Below, in pieces: positions 25,043 to 37,445 of a stretch of DNA of 64,000 bases. The stretch is taken from the NCBI GenBank assembly GCA_022410635.1, contig JAJVDF010000303.1, positions 576,496 to 640,495 of the forward strand, read 5' to 3'. The translations under genes and the position numbers were made by a program. Below the pieces are notes generated by a model, which saw only the letters and a list, made by a program, of their open reading frames with translations, searched no databases and was not told the DNA's origin. The stretch's first letter is position 1, and every line of letters starts with the position of its first letter. This DNA comes from Tretioscincus oriximinensis (Eukaryota; Chordata; Lepidosauria; Squamata; Gymnophthalmidae).

Positions 25043-26094
25043 CAGCTCTTGGCAGGAATGTAGCGGCCATTAAAGAGCCAACTCATGTTCCTGGATTTCA
25101 TGTGGCAACTCTCATGATAGAGAAGAGGCAATTTGGCAAGAAGGCATTTTAGGAGTGGTAACTAAAAGACTGGGAGACTTACATGAAGGCAGAAAGAGGG
25201 AGCAGCAAATGCAAAGAATAGTTGTAGAATTCGTTAGTTTATAGTTCCGTAATATATTTTGAAGGAGAATTGTTGTAGGGTACCCCCAAGCCATTTTCCA
25301 CATAGAAATATGCCCTGCCCAGTGCAGCTGCTGCTTCAGTGCCATGGTTTCAATGCCGGTGATTATAGTATCACTTAATACTTTATCCTCTAGAGAGCTC
25401 CTCTGAACTGCTCTTCGCATTGCCTTTCTGGTTCCCAGCCAGCATACTCTACATTACAACATTCTGACTCATTTGCACCACTATTCACACATTAAGTCTT
25501 AACAATCATTGTTACTGGAATGGTCACCTCATCACCACACCCATGGATTTGCCCTTCTGTTACTATTCATATGCAAAGCTTGCATGTCTAGGACTGGCCC
25601 TAGGCAGTTTCATACATTTGGTGAATTAGCCAGAAGCTGTGAGCAGGCATTCATAATTAGGGGGCACCCTAAAAGCACATTTACTCTTTTGATTACTGAA
25701 GTCATATAAGGGAAGGATATTTCTATCTAATCTTGTCTGCTTAGACTCTGAGTCTATGAAAGCTTATGCTACCATTTCCCCCCTCTGGTAATCTTTATGG
25801 CCTCTCTGCACTAAACTTTATTCTGAGCTACATCTATGAATAGGAACGTGCCATCTGTATGGCAGCGTACAAAGATGTGACTAGCACAAGGACATCCAGC
25901 AGGCTTTATGTAGGGGTATGGACCAACCTTCTACATGAAGCTTGCTAGATGACCTTGTGTTAGTCACAGTTCCTTAGCACTCCCCCAGTTATGCATACTT
26001 CCAAAAGAGTCTTTGTGGGGTCTGCCATAATCTTCACTAACATGAGGATACCAGGTCCCAATTCCAAGATAGGAATTAAGCTCAATTAATTAAT

Positions 26095-26430
26095 TAGACT
26101 TTCTTGCTCACATCTCCATTGTTACCAAGAAAGTGGTAATCCGTATTATCCTGCCTATGCCTTAAAATTTGCAGAGGAGGCCCTCTTGCTTGTGCCACCA
26201 CTTTCAGTAGCAAAGGGGGTGGGAACTCAGAACAGGACCTTATCTGTTGCTGCCTCCATATTATGGAATACTTTTCGTATACATGCAGTAAAGTATTTAA
26301 CCTGCCCTTTGACCAGAAAAACTTCCCTTCTTCCCTGCTTTCGGGCACTGTTGTTTTTACTATGTTAATTCTGTTTTAATTGTGTCAGGTATAAGGCGGN
26401 GTAGAAGGGCGAATAAATAAATAAAACAAA
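26095..26430 (+). mobile_element. L2-like LINE C-terminal fragment and tail
   Basis: It holds remnants equivalent to 'VGTQNRTLSVAASILWNTF', which parallels GTRGRVFSVVAPCLWNSLP in the copy at 63.5 kb. The tail is gtgtcaggtataaggcgg followed by aataaataaataaa. The frame is broken. Confidence 0.6.
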
Positions 26431-26999
26431 CCAATGTACTGTATGCATTACGATGCCCAGGTCCTGGCCTCAGTTTATGAGCATGTCTATTGCTGAACCT
26501 AGCAACCCATGAAGGCACTCCGCCTTTGAAAATTCTAAGGAAAATATTTTTGCTTCCAAAGCTTTTCAAATCCAGCCGTTTTACAACGTATTTGATGTAT
26601 GTGACATTGTGTGAACGTGCCAGCATGTATATTATATTCTCTGTGGTGCAATTGCCCATAAACCAGGGCTTGCACATTGGTATGCTGCCTGCGTGCGCTG
26701 GAGGAAATCTGTTTTCAGTTAACCTTTTGTGTTGGTAGTGTAATATGCATGGTTAAACTGGATGTAGTGACCTTTAGTGCCTAGTGGCTACAAGAGCTTT
26801 CAAACTAGAGTCATGGTCCAAAAAGATTACTCCCCCTCCCTCTGCCTTTACTTATTGGCGTTTCCCTTTCTTTTCTACCTTAACATTCACACCCAGTCAC
26901 TACTTGCTACCCTTTGCTTTAGTTGAATTTAATCTTTTTTGCAAAATAATCTTAACTGGGTCGTTTTAAAGCAATCGTGGTTATAGGACTTCCTAAGCC

Positions 27000-27860
27000 T
27001 CTCCCTGTTTTGTACGCTCCTGCCTGCTCTCATAGGTCTTTCATTTAGTTGTTGCAAATCAAATGTCAGGCTAGGTAGGGCCAATGTGCCAGAGGCGTGG
27101 ATTTAAAAGGAAAATGGTTGCAGGAGTCGATCTATACAGCCCTGACCTGGGTCAGACTTGATTTGCAGCTGAGTCGGTTTTAGAATCTGCTGTCAGTTTG
27201 GTAAACAGAAGTCTGCTGGCTGAATTGAACAGAAGGGTGAGATTAGCATATTAATGAGGTTGTTGCTAATCGCCTGCCCTCCCTCCCTCTTCCCTCCTCC
27301 CCTGAATGAATCCAGAAATACAGACACACACAGTCACATTTCTGGCTGGCTGGCTCCTGTTCCCTACCTTATCCAGGAGGGGAGAAAAAGATGATCTGGG
27401 CTTCGAATCGTTCAGGCATGGGAAGCCTCTAAAGAACATTCTTCATGCTGTCGGGATATATGGCCAGAGGAGCTGTAAGGAATGGGCTTGCGTGGAGGTG
27501 CTTTTTATTTTTATTCTTAGACTTCTACCTTCCCTTCCAAGCCTGAATGAAAGAAGGTCAATGTAAGGAAGGAACACTGTAGCTGTGGATTGGATTCTTC
27601 TTGTTCCTTGCGGCTTCATTGAAGTGGCTGGGTTGCCAGCTGGCCCCCTGCGGGAGCAGAGACTGCTGTTGATCTGAATTGAGACATTGTATGCCGGAGC
27701 TTGGTGTGACCCCTATACGATTGGGTGCATGTTGTTCTTGGAATTGGCAGGGCAAAAAGCCCCCAAACAAGCAGGTGTCATCTATATGGAGAAAAGCGGA
27801 TGCAGTCCCTTCCCATTATGCTGGGCTAAAGGTAGACCAAAGTTAAATATCTTTCTCACT
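27000..27860 (+). promoter_or_regulatory. Repeat-poor, moderately GC-rich block; candidate 5' exon or promoter region
   Basis: This stretch lacks the repeats that fill its surroundings and has pyrimidine-rich and GC-richer segments (for example gcctgccctccctccctctt). A possible splice donor (taaag|GTAGAC) lies near 27830. No TATA box or CpG island is evident. The idea that it is an alternative PTK2 first exon or promoter is a guess. Confidence 0.2.
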
Positions 27861-28057
27861 GCGTGTTTTAAAATCTCTCTCTTTCTCTTTTTATGTGTGT
27901 GTGTGTGTGTCAGCACAGACGGAATTAATTTCCTCTCGTTTTTTGCTTAATAAAGTTATCTATAGGGAAATGACTGACCTGAAACTGAGAACGATGAACC
28001 TGGATTCTGACCTTACAATTCACCTTATAGGAATAATAATAATTACACCAATAATGT

Positions 28058-28195
28058 TAGAACAACAACCTGAAGAAGCAGACTTGACTATGAAAGCTCA
28101 GACTGCTTTCTTGTTAATTTTTATAATACAAGACACACACGCCCCTTGCTAGATATTTTGGACCCAAAATGATACAACTACTTTGTTTTTGAAAT
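28058..28195 (+). mobile_element. Penelope-like repeat
   Basis: It contains cctgaagaagcagacttgac, tatgaaagctcagactgctt and tagatattttggacccaaaa. The order matches the other copies, and the hammerhead-like core is mutated. Confidence 0.45.
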
Positions 28196-28213
28196 AATAA
28201 CAGAAACAATTAC

Positions 28214-28250
28214 ATACTTCTCCCCACTTTTGTGAAGTGGGGAGAAGTAT
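28214..28250. repeat. Perfect 16-bp hairpin
   Basis: atacttctccccactt (28214-28229) is followed by the 5-base loop ttgtg and then the exact reverse complement (28235-28250). It sits just after a Penelope-like copy. No known element is recognised. Confidence 0.9.
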
Positions 28251-29047
28251 TAGCTAATGGTCTTTATAATTTTAACTAGACACTGCTTTTTAGTTTTATC
28301 TGTACATATATTTTATTTGAAGAAAAAGACATGACAGTGGAAGGTCGGGCTACCTACTTTTTCTTATTGATCTCTAAAGTGTTATGAGAGCCCCTTATAG
28401 TATATATTATGCTAAGGTTTCCGAATGTTAATGCCTTTTGTTGTTTATTTTCGGATGGATTCTTAAAAGTTACGTATAATACCGGAACCTAAAAACCAGA
28501 GTAAAATTGTTCTGAGGAGAGATCTTCTTGTTTGCGTGGTTGCTTTTCAAAAGCTGTAGTAGGCACAATGGATATACAGTATGTTCTGTTACAAATCAGG
28601 CTCTGTCAGTACATTAATATTTCACTTTGGGCAATAAATCAAGTCAGTAGAAAGCTACCTACTGTGTATTTTAGTAAATTAAATTGTTTATATATTTGTT
28701 CTCTTCTGTGCTACTTTCAAGGGAGGGTTCCATGTAAAACTTAAGTGTTTCTGTACCATACATTTGAAATTAAAATGGACTATCACCAAGGGAGTTAAAT
28801 CTTTCTGTTGAAAAAGTAGTTCAAGGCTGAGTTGCATGACCCCTTTACCTTTAGTGACACTGAGAGTCTGTAGGTTTCAGCCTGCTGTGAGTTTATCTGC
28901 CATAAGGTTGTAAAATTATTGCAATATTTCGTCACACAGCTGGAGGCAAATTTTTGAAAGTGGTGCCATAAAGTGAGTGGTCATTGTGCCATCATTTACT
29001 GACAAAATATATGATCTGCTTACTTTTTAAGTCAGCTTCTGACATAT

Positions 29048-29068
29048 CCCCCCCCCCCCCCCCCCCCC
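29048..29068. repeat. Poly-C tract of 21 bases
   Basis: An uninterrupted run of 21 C (poly-G on the other strand). Its length in the assembly may be unreliable. Confidence 0.95.
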
Positions 29069-30182
29069 TATTTTGATCACTATGAGAAGCAGATCTGAGA
29101 GATGAAGCGGTCCGAGGACATGGATTACCACTCCCGGACATTTTTTATTTTCCTTTCACCCTGACCTGCTTATCCTCATAATACCTCTGGAGTATATGAT
29201 ATGTTGACAGATGATGGACTGTCAAGAAAGTTTGACAGATGTGTGAGGATCTGAACCTAAATCTCCCAGGACTTTCATCCCATTTCCTATCAGCTCAGCT
29301 GATGGTGGCATCAGATAACCTATTGATTACAGCATATATGGGATAGCTTCTTACTTTCCTCCTTCTCTTATACATTGTGGGTATGCAGACTGCTCCTTGA
29401 AAGGATAAATACTGAAACTGAAGCTTAAATAGGCTGATTGCATAATGAGACGAAAAGGATTCATTCGGGGGGGAAAAAACTGATGTTGGGGAAGCTTGAA
29501 GGCAAAAGAAGAATTGGATGACACAGATTATAGAGTTTGCCAGAAGCAGGAAACATGACTTTGGGAGGCAGTGGAGGACAAAGAGGCCTGGTGTGTTGTG
29601 GCCCCTGGGAACACAAAGTGTCAGACACAAATAAACAACAACTGTGGAGGGGATGCCTAGGTTATTTAAAGAAAGTGGTACAACTGAGGGACAGCTCAGC
29701 CCTTTTCCAGACTGAGTCTTATTCTGGGCTGTATCTTGGGTACAGGGACATCCACATGCTAGTGTAGAATATGGCAGGCCCCATAAAGGGACCCAGTCTA
29801 GCATTGTATCCAGCTGCTCCTTTAGTGAAATAATCATCAAATAGAAATTTTAGCACGTGGTGGTAACACTTTTTTTGTTATGCCTTTTCAAATCTACATG
29901 AGAAAATAAAGCCTTACAGTAATGATACCATTGAGTGTTCACAAGTAGTCAGTTGTACCTTTACTCTAGTTAGTCTTGGCAGGACCATAACCCCCGTCAT
30001 TTTGTTTTGGTGCTATCCTACACAAGCAGGTGTACATTTCCAAAATGCCACTTATAAGCATTTATTATTTATTTATTTATTGGTGTATTAAAAACAATAT
30101 CTGAAGGTGGGAAGGAAAACAGCAACCTTAAGACCTATATAAAATGGAACGCCATGTCATACTGACAAAGTCATCCTCAAAT

Positions 30183-30465
30183 GGAGGCAGGGTGGTGCAG
30201 AGGTCAAGAACAACAGTCTTTCAACAGAGGTTAGTGTTTAAGGCCCATGTGTCTGCTGTGTGAGTGCCTTCTTCAGCCAACCTAGCTGTTCGACAGTAAG
30301 CTGCTTCAAATAGATGAATAGGTACCATCACAATGTGGTGGGGAAGAAAGAATGTAAATCTTCTTGCNAAAAATAGCTTGTAAGCTTCTTTGAGTCCCTT
30401 CAAGTGAGAAAAACAGGGTATAAAACCCCATTTCTCCTTCTCTTCATTCTTCTTCTTCTCCATTT
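30183..30465 (+). mobile_element. tRNA-derived SINE, type A
   Basis: The head is ggcagggtggtgcagaggtc. The body has agccaacctagctgttcgac and ccatcacaatgtggtgggga. The tail has ccttcaagtgagaaaaacag and a ttcttcttcttc run. It follows an L2-like scrap at 30055-30180. Confidence 0.75.
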
Positions 30466-30999
30466 TCTCTTTNATATGGTGTAAAATGGGTCCCCAGGAG
30501 ATTTTTAAATTCTGTGTTTTTCTCTACGTGCATATATATCACGATCTCTGAGAATTTGCCTCTGGAATTCTCTAGCTATCAGTGAAATATAAACTCCAGA
30601 GATGTTTGTTTTTACATTTCGGATCAAAGTTAATATTCTTTGAAGCAGCGATATGAGATTTGTTTATGAAATAAGCAAATTATAATTTTAAACTGAAGCT
30701 AAATACAGTTGAATCCTTTGGGCTTATATAAAATTAATACTAAATATATTTTTGATGAGATTTTTAAAAATGCCTCAACATAAGAGGGTGCATTGGTGCA
30801 GTATGCTTTCGCTTAATTAAATATGTGGGCCTGTGCAGTTAGATTACAGAGGATTTTTTTTTAATTTGCTTTTATGCCCTTCATTCCTTAAATTAAACTT
30901 GGCTTTCTTTATCCTTGATTCTTCCAGTTGGTGTTATATTCCTGTGAGTCTTTGAGATAATGAATAGTTCCCTGGATCTAGGAACTAAATGCCTTTAAC

Positions 31000-32800
31000 A
31001 GTGGGTTCGTTTGCAACTGCAGCGACAGAAGCCCCACNTTAAGAGAGAAATATAAGTTCAACTCNAGGCAGTGTATAGTAAGTCCTTCTGTCGCTCAGCT
31101 ATGGAAGCCTTCCACTGTTCTCTCAAGGAGCATAGTGTCTTCAACTTCTAAATGGACTCTGAAGCTTTGGATAAGGTAATGTGCTCTCTGATGTTGGGGC
31201 TACCTCCGCCTTTTCAGGCCGAGTGTCTCCTGGGCAATATCCCCCCCTACTCCTGAGGAAGCGATGCAGTTGAGTGACCTCTTTCTTCGACACCCTACCC
31301 CTGAGGAAGCAACGCAGTTCAGCAGCCTGACCAAGGCTTTGCTGTCTGTCCTTTGAGCCGCAGAGATTAGCTAGGCCTTCCCAGGGCCTTTTCCTGTAGG
31401 CCCTATTGAGCTCCAGTCCCAGACCTCCTGAGACCTACCTGAGATTCCACAGGATGTCCCAGACGCGGCGCCTCAAGCCAAGGTAGGGGGAGAACCCCCC
31501 TCCTCATAGGCAGGGCTGAGCTGGAAGACATGCTGCGTGTGGTCATGGCTCAGTTCCTGCAGAAAATGCCGCTCACCCATGCCTTCTCTTCTTCAGGACT
31601 TCGGAAGTGGTAAACCTCGGATTCGGCGGTGTCACACGGTGAGGACCTGGCTGCTGCCCAGGCTCACGACTGCACTTTCTGCCACTGACATCCCACTCTC
31701 CCCCCGCTTGTGGCAAGAGCAGATTTGGTAAGGTCTAAGCTGTTGTGGTCTAAGGACTCCTCTTTTACAACTCTTGCAGGCTACACAGGGGTGTGGTGCA
31801 GGCCCCTCAACCTAGCCTGGTTGGCCGGAAGGCAATAGCCAAACCTTAATGAATCTTACATTGAGCAGGGGGTTGGANCTGATGATTCTGTGATTCTAAG
31901 AAGAGGCCTGCTGAACTGGGCTGCTGCCCATCTGGTCTGGTGTTTTGTCTCACACCAGTTGCACCTAGGCAGTCTGAAACAGAAGAGGGCAAAATGGCAC
32001 TTCAAGTCATTTAACCTGATAGCTATTTATTCCCTTGGTGCCATGAATTTGTCTAATCCTATAAGAACCACCTGGTGCCCTTTTCTGAGGCGCAGACTAG
32101 CTCACCTGAACCATGGCTTGTATTATCAGATGATGAGATGCCTGCAGAGCCACCTGGTGATAGGAAGGCCTGCAGACGTCTTCACAGGAGGAGCCTGTCA
32201 TGTCTGATTCAGAGGTGGACTCCCTGTGTAGAGACCTGGCTTCTAGGCTTGTTAAAACTCATAATTTTCCTCTGATGCTGGCCAAGCTCTTTGCTACCAT
32301 GAATCTGAGCCAGTATAAGCAATTCCTCCAGAGCAGGAGGCCCAGTATAAGGACTTTCTTGACTCCTCCTTGCAGGCCACCTGCCCTGCCTCTTCCACTG
32401 CCAGTGAAGGAGTTTCTTGACAGGGTGTGGCAGACATCAGGTAAGGCCGTCCGCCCAACCGCTNTTCTTCGTATGTGGATATGGAGGTGACAGCTCTTTT
32501 GTCTCATAGTGCTGCCCCCAGGGCTGGTGATATNCCCCTGAGAGTCTTGTACAAGAAGATGGATAGAGTCTGGAGNCGTGAGTTTGAAGTTCTTTCACTC
32601 TGCACGTGCTCTAGTCTACAGATGTCACTTTTCACATGGGCGGCTTTCAAGTAGGCAGACGACCTCCTCCTGGAATCTTCATTGCCTTCGTTCCTGGCCC
32701 GACTAGTGCAGTTTATTACTGGGGTGACCATACTTAACAGAACCAAAGAACTTTCTCTTGGTGCCGGTGGCACTTAACATCTGCCTTGCTAAAATGCTCA
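31000..32800 (+). mobile_element. Degraded retroelement, possibly DIRS-type gag-like
   Basis: The + frame over 32200-32730 reads SDSEVDSLCRDLASRLVKTH, then LPVKEFLDRVWQTSGKAVRP, then VDMEVTALLSHSAAPRAGD and LYKKMDRV before decaying. This order resembles the gag-like protein of DIRS elements (also the source of the LAP2-alpha domain), as I recall it. A CR1 tail at 31890-32060 interrupts it. Upstream, cctgaggaagcgatgcagtt is imperfectly duplicated at 31244-31330. The assignment is tentative. Confidence 0.3.
31890..32060 (-). mobile_element. CR1 LINE 3' end
   Basis: It reads taagaagaggcctgctgaac, gttgcacctaggcagtctga and cttggtgccatgaatttgtc, a diverged CR1 tail in reverse. Confidence 0.65.
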
Positions 32801-33442
32801 TTTTACTGAGTGACAGATTGATAGGCACAATACCCCATAAGTCACTCAGGATGATGCTTACCAAAGAACATTGTTTCCTCCAGCTTCCTTAGTTGTGAAA
32901 TATGTGGAAAGTGACTATAAACAAAGACATTCAGAGATGCTGATGCCTCTGGCTGTTGATAGAAAAGAGACTCGGAAGTTCTCCTGAGTCATGGAAAAGT
33001 GAAACCACCTTGCTGGAGAAGAGTGATGGTTTTCGGCAGTATCTAATAGTAGGACTCTGGACCCTAAACCTGAGCACTGACTGGAAATTACTTTAGTTTC
33101 TACAGAAGGCTGAATGCTTTATCTCATGCCTCAAGAGTCTTAGAAGGATGTAGATTGCTGCTGTGAGGATAATTACTCTACTTCACCTTTGGAAGAGAGA
33201 TTTGTTACTTCAGTCAACATAAAAGGCACAGCAAATGTTAACTATTGAAGCTTATTATAGTACACAGGAAAGGGCCTTTGGGAGAGTAGTTTAGGAAACT
33301 AAGAGCATATAATAAGTGCTTGAGAATAGAACAAAATGCCCTTTTAGTTCAGTGAAGTTCATTTCCTATTCTGGTTTGTGACCAACAATCTGGTGTATCT
33401 TTTTTTACTCTTCCTTATGTAGTAGATAGGTTAGCTGACAAG

Positions 33443-33872
33443 GTACCGTGTTTTCCCCCCAACTAAGATAGNGTCATATTAATTTTTGGTNCAAAAGATG
33501 CATTCAAGCTTATTTTTAGAGGTGTCTTATTTTTCCATGAATAACAATCTACAATTCTTGAACAACAGTAAAAATCAAAATATTTTTCCTTCCTTCCTTC
33601 TTTTCTGTTTTCCCCTATCTACCCCAACCCAGTGCTTTTCCCCTTCTGCTTTTGTTCCTCCCCCTCCTAGCACTACTCTGCCTTCCTGCTTTTCTTCCCC
33701 TTCCTCCCCCTCCCACTCGTTTTGTTTTGTAGAGCTGCCTCCATACAATTTAAATTGACTTAAACTATCTCTAGGGTTTATTTTTGAAATAGGGCTTATA
33801 TTTCAAGCATCCTGAAAAATCATGATAGGGCTTATTTTCAGGGTAGGTCTCATTTTCAGGGAAACAGGGTAG
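33443..33872. mobile_element. MITE of the 'cccgaaaataagac' family
   Basis: The ends are taccgtgttttcccccc and tcagggaaacagggta, an imperfect inverted repeat. Interior motifs include gggcttattttcagggtag. It is longer than the copy at 15.7 kb and includes a C/T-rich stretch at 33585-33720. Confidence 0.55.
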
Positions 33873-34119
33873 TAAACTCTCCCTTTGGGGTGGGAAGAGA
33901 AAGTATCTTTCGTGTATTGAAGACTACAATATCTTGGCCTTTAATTGGATAAGAATGGCTTTATATGTGGTGAAAGTAGTCCAGGACTGTCTTTGATTCC
34001 CCTCAAACAGCAGCTTTATTCTTTTTTTCACTCATAGTTTCAGCTTTGTTCCCACTTGTTTTGTATAGGTTTAAAATTCTGAGACCTTTTGGTATAGGGT
34101 GGAATATAAATAAATCGTT

Positions 34120-36025
34120 TGCATCCAAGCCAAGCTTAGAAGTTTGTATAACTGTTCAGTTTTAGAGAGTCCTTTTGTATAGCAGCTCAGTTATAGAGAG
34201 GCCTATTGTATTCTATTTTAAGCACAAGGGGAGGGCCATATTTCCGTGACAGAGTATCTGGTTCAGGCCAGTATTTCTTTAGAACATAATGAAGAACCAC
34301 TTCCATGTTATTCTTTCAAACATTACATGAATGCCTGCATGTGNTCACTGGATCTTCACCCGAAGGGTATCTTTACTGGTAGCTGCAAGAACCATGTTCT
34401 TTTGAAGAATACTGTAGAAATCATATTGATTATTTTGTTGAGAGAAATTGGAGAAGCTTCAAGCACGTTTTTTTCTGCGCAAGTTTTTTTTCTATGTGAA
34501 CCTCCCATAAACTAAAGTAAACAGACAGCATAATCTTGTGTGTGCAAAAGATTTTTGAAGACTTTATATGCAAGATTTATTGGTTATTTTAAAAAAAAAT
34601 GTATTTCACCCTAAACCAAAGGGTCTCAGTAAACTAATTATAAAAGTAGCTGCAATAATAATAGTAATAGTAATAATAATAGTAATAATAATTTTGAGCC
34701 TGTTCTGCACTTATCCTGATAGGAAATGTATGTCCGTAGTAGGATATGTAATCCACCCCAAGGATTGGTTCTGGTATACGGCAAGATTATCCACATTGTA
34801 TGTACTGTGTCAGCCCCTTCACTAGTGCTGAAGTTTGTGCCAGAGCCAAACTTTGTGAATTCTTTGATACTCCATTCCCGTTCAGTTTGCAGAGACCGTA
34901 ACCTTTACTTTAACTTCATGGTTAAAGAGCAAGTTTAAAAACAACTTTGAAAATGTTTTTGAAATGTGATAATTTCGTATTCAAATTTGCATAGCCATTA
35001 TACTATGCTGTGAGGAACATTGTAAGTTCTTGAAAGAGAAAGCTGAGAATTCTTTTAAAAGGCTTCCCCACATTTAGGACACTGTTTATTAGAGCTTTGT
35101 GAAAGAATGCAAAGAATTTAAAAAGAATCCTAGAATTATGGCTAATATAATATGCACTTGTGACTGTGAAACAGTACCTGGTTAGCTTAAGAACATAAGA
35201 AGTAACATGAAAGNTAAAGAATGTTTGGAATATAGAGAATTTTATGTAAAGGAAATGGGATGGATGTTAAGAGACAGAGGGATAAAAACTAATACAATCT
35301 CTTTATTGACGGTATAAAACATTCAAGTGATTCTTAATGTACAAGTTAGAGTGGAAAACACAAGAGGCTGTTAATACACAAAACGTATAGTAACAATCAA
35401 TTGGAAAGAAAAGATTGAAACCTGAAAGTATGTAACTTTCTGAAGGATTATTTACATTGGAGAAGATTTCCTTTCTTTGTTTCTTCCTCATCCTTGTGCT
35501 TGGCTTGGTTTAGCTAACGCATTCTTTATTTTGAANCATTTTCTCTATACAGTATGTCAAACTACAGTATGTCAAACTATTATGTCAAAGTGGTTGCTGG
35601 AATTCTTTTTTTTGGGGGGGTTGATGAGTATTGTGAGGAAATATAGGCCCTTTCTGTACTGCTTTGGTAAATAGTCCTGTAGATATGTGGGAGTGCAGCA
35701 TTCTCATTACTGTCTATCCTTTCCTCAAGATAGCCAGAACTGATCCTTGTCCTCACTACCTTTCTTCTTAAAAGAAGTCCACAGCCAGTCCTGCGGCATG
35801 GAGAATGGCTCCACAGCAGTACCGGCACAAGGAGTTCAATCCTTGGAGACTGGCTTAGTTCGTCCACCTTAATGCACCATGTGCAAGGTCTCGCCAACTA
35901 GACCTAGTATGCCCCCTTTCCTTGATACTATATTGGGAATATGTAGCACTTCATATGTGAAAATACCAAACATGCCTTGTAACAGTAATTATGGTGATGG
36001 AGAATTTGGCTTTGAATATATTATT
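34120..36025. other. No gene; no confident repeat apart from the simple repeat
   Basis: The ORFs are short and unrecognised. I note only the TAA-rich run and a duplicated tatgtcaaact unit at 35552-35590. Confidence 0.4.
34646..34693. repeat. (TAA)n-type simple repeat
   Basis: A run of aataata/gtaata units with occasional G. The Ile/Val-rich ORF over it is only the translated repeat. Confidence 0.85.
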
Positions 36026-36180
36026 ACAGTGTTGCTGAAGCAACAGGCATTATTCCTGAAATNCCATTTGCAGGGAGTCGAGAACAGGTAAAGATTTTGG
36101 TGCAGTTAGTGGGCCAGTGTGGGAGACAATGCTGGACTAGATGGGCTGATATTGCAGGGGTTCTCTTATGTTCTTGTGTA
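36026..36180 (+). mobile_element. CR1 LINE 3' end
   Basis: It reads gaagcaacaggcattattcc, tgcagggagtcgagaacagg, tgctggactagatgggctga and ttctcttatgttcttgtg. Confidence 0.75.
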
Positions 36181-36213
36181 CTACACGTTTCACAAGGAGC
36201 AGTAGTAAGTCTC

Positions 36214-36804
36214 TCAAGCAATCAGTTCTTTGGGCCTTCCAGGCAGATCATAGAGAGTCAGGCTTTCAGGAATATAGCAGGGAAGAAAGAAGCAAGTAAG
36301 GTGATCCAAAACCTTTGTCCATTTTTGCTCCAGGTCAGGCCAGGAATGCAACAGAAAAGGTCAAGATTCAGAAGGTAAGGAATGTGGAGGGACAAGCTGC
36401 TTGCGAAAATTGTTGGCAGCAACAGGCGTCTGACTGAGGCCCAATGAAATATGGGTTTCTATGCAACCTAGCTTAATAATGCCAGCTACACCTCTCTCTT
36501 GTTTTAAGCTTTCATACAAAATACCCTGCTCGGATAGTGTCCACTCCTTTTGCTGAGGTCTAAACATTATCTCTGAGGGCAGGGGCTGACTAAGGACAGC
36601 TTTGACTGGATTATTCTTATTTATAAGTTCTATTGTCTTTTGCAGTGTGGTTGCAGTGAACACGATAGAGTTAGGAAATCCATTGTGGATTTTTTTTTNA
36701 AATAGAATCCATTTTCCATTCAAGGAACTTAAAGCAGGGGGCATATTTTCCCACTCCTCAATACTTATCCTCAGATTAGGCAGATGTATGGAGTGACCCG
36801 TGTT
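36214..36804 (-). pseudogene. Unidentified coding-like stretch broken by one stop
   Basis: On the minus strand, 147 sense codons run open from 36804 to 36364, a TGA lies at 36363-36361, and the same frame then continues for 48 sense codons to a TGA at 36216-36214. The translation has protein-like composition: ISIEEWENMPPALSSLNG near the start, TTLQKTIELINKNNPVKAVL in the middle, and LEQKWTKVLDHLTCFFLPCY after the stop. There is one unresolved base inside a poly-A-like run. I do not recognise the family. It could be a decayed retrocopy of a cellular gene, or a fragment of an uncommon transposon protein. No intron, poly-A tail or target duplication is clear. A plus-strand CR1 tail lies just below it at 36030-36180. 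Confidence 0.35.
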
Positions 36805-36981
36805 TTATGAAGCCTTTGCAATATGCCTTTGATATTTGAAGTAAATACACTATATATTTTTTATATTTTAAGTCAATTATCCATTATTACTTATTTTATA
36901 TTCAATCTTTCTTCCTAAAGGGTTCATAATGGTAGATAATGCCAAGTATCAACAAGGCTCATGTCAAACTATAATGGTCTC

Positions 36982-37445
36982 TTAAGAACATAAGAGAAGC
37001 TGTGTTGGATCAGGCCAGAGCACCATGTAGTCCAGTGGTCCATCAATCCCTCTTGGGCAGTCTGAAGCAAAAGATGGCAAAACGTTTACCTATTCTCAAC
37101 TTCCTACATTTCAGGATACTGCCAGGCCCGTCTCGGAGGCAGGATCAAGAAATCCATCCCAGTAGCTATATACCCTTGGCATGCGTGAGCTTGTCTAATC
37201 CTGTCTTAAAGCTATTCAGGCATCTAGCTACCACCACCTGTTCTGGAAGTAAATTCAATAGATCAGTGACTCTCTTGGTAAAATATACTTTCCATTCTCT
37301 GTCCTAACTCTTCTGCCCATCAGCTTCAAGAAGTGCCCTCTGCTCCTAGTTTTGTGTGATATAAAAAGTATTTTTTTCTCTATTCACCTTATCCATCCCA
37401 TGCATGATGTTATACATGTCAATTGGGTTGCCTTTTAGCAAACCA
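36982..37445 (-). mobile_element. CR1 LINE 3' end, longer copy
   Basis: From cttaagaacataagagaagc through atcaggccagagcaccatgt, taccaccacctgttctggaa and agaagtgccctctgctccta to attgggttgcc. It covers the 3'UTR and the last codons of CR1. Confidence 0.85.

Noticed and set aside
29295..29840. 181-codon open frame on the minus strand
   Set aside because: Low-complexity, Cys/Leu/Ser-rich translation with no recognisable domain. It overlaps a dispersed repeat at 29690-29825, and no splice or promoter context is seen.
33486..33758. Proline/serine-rich 90-codon frame
   Set aside because: Translation of a C/T-rich stretch inside a MITE; no domain.
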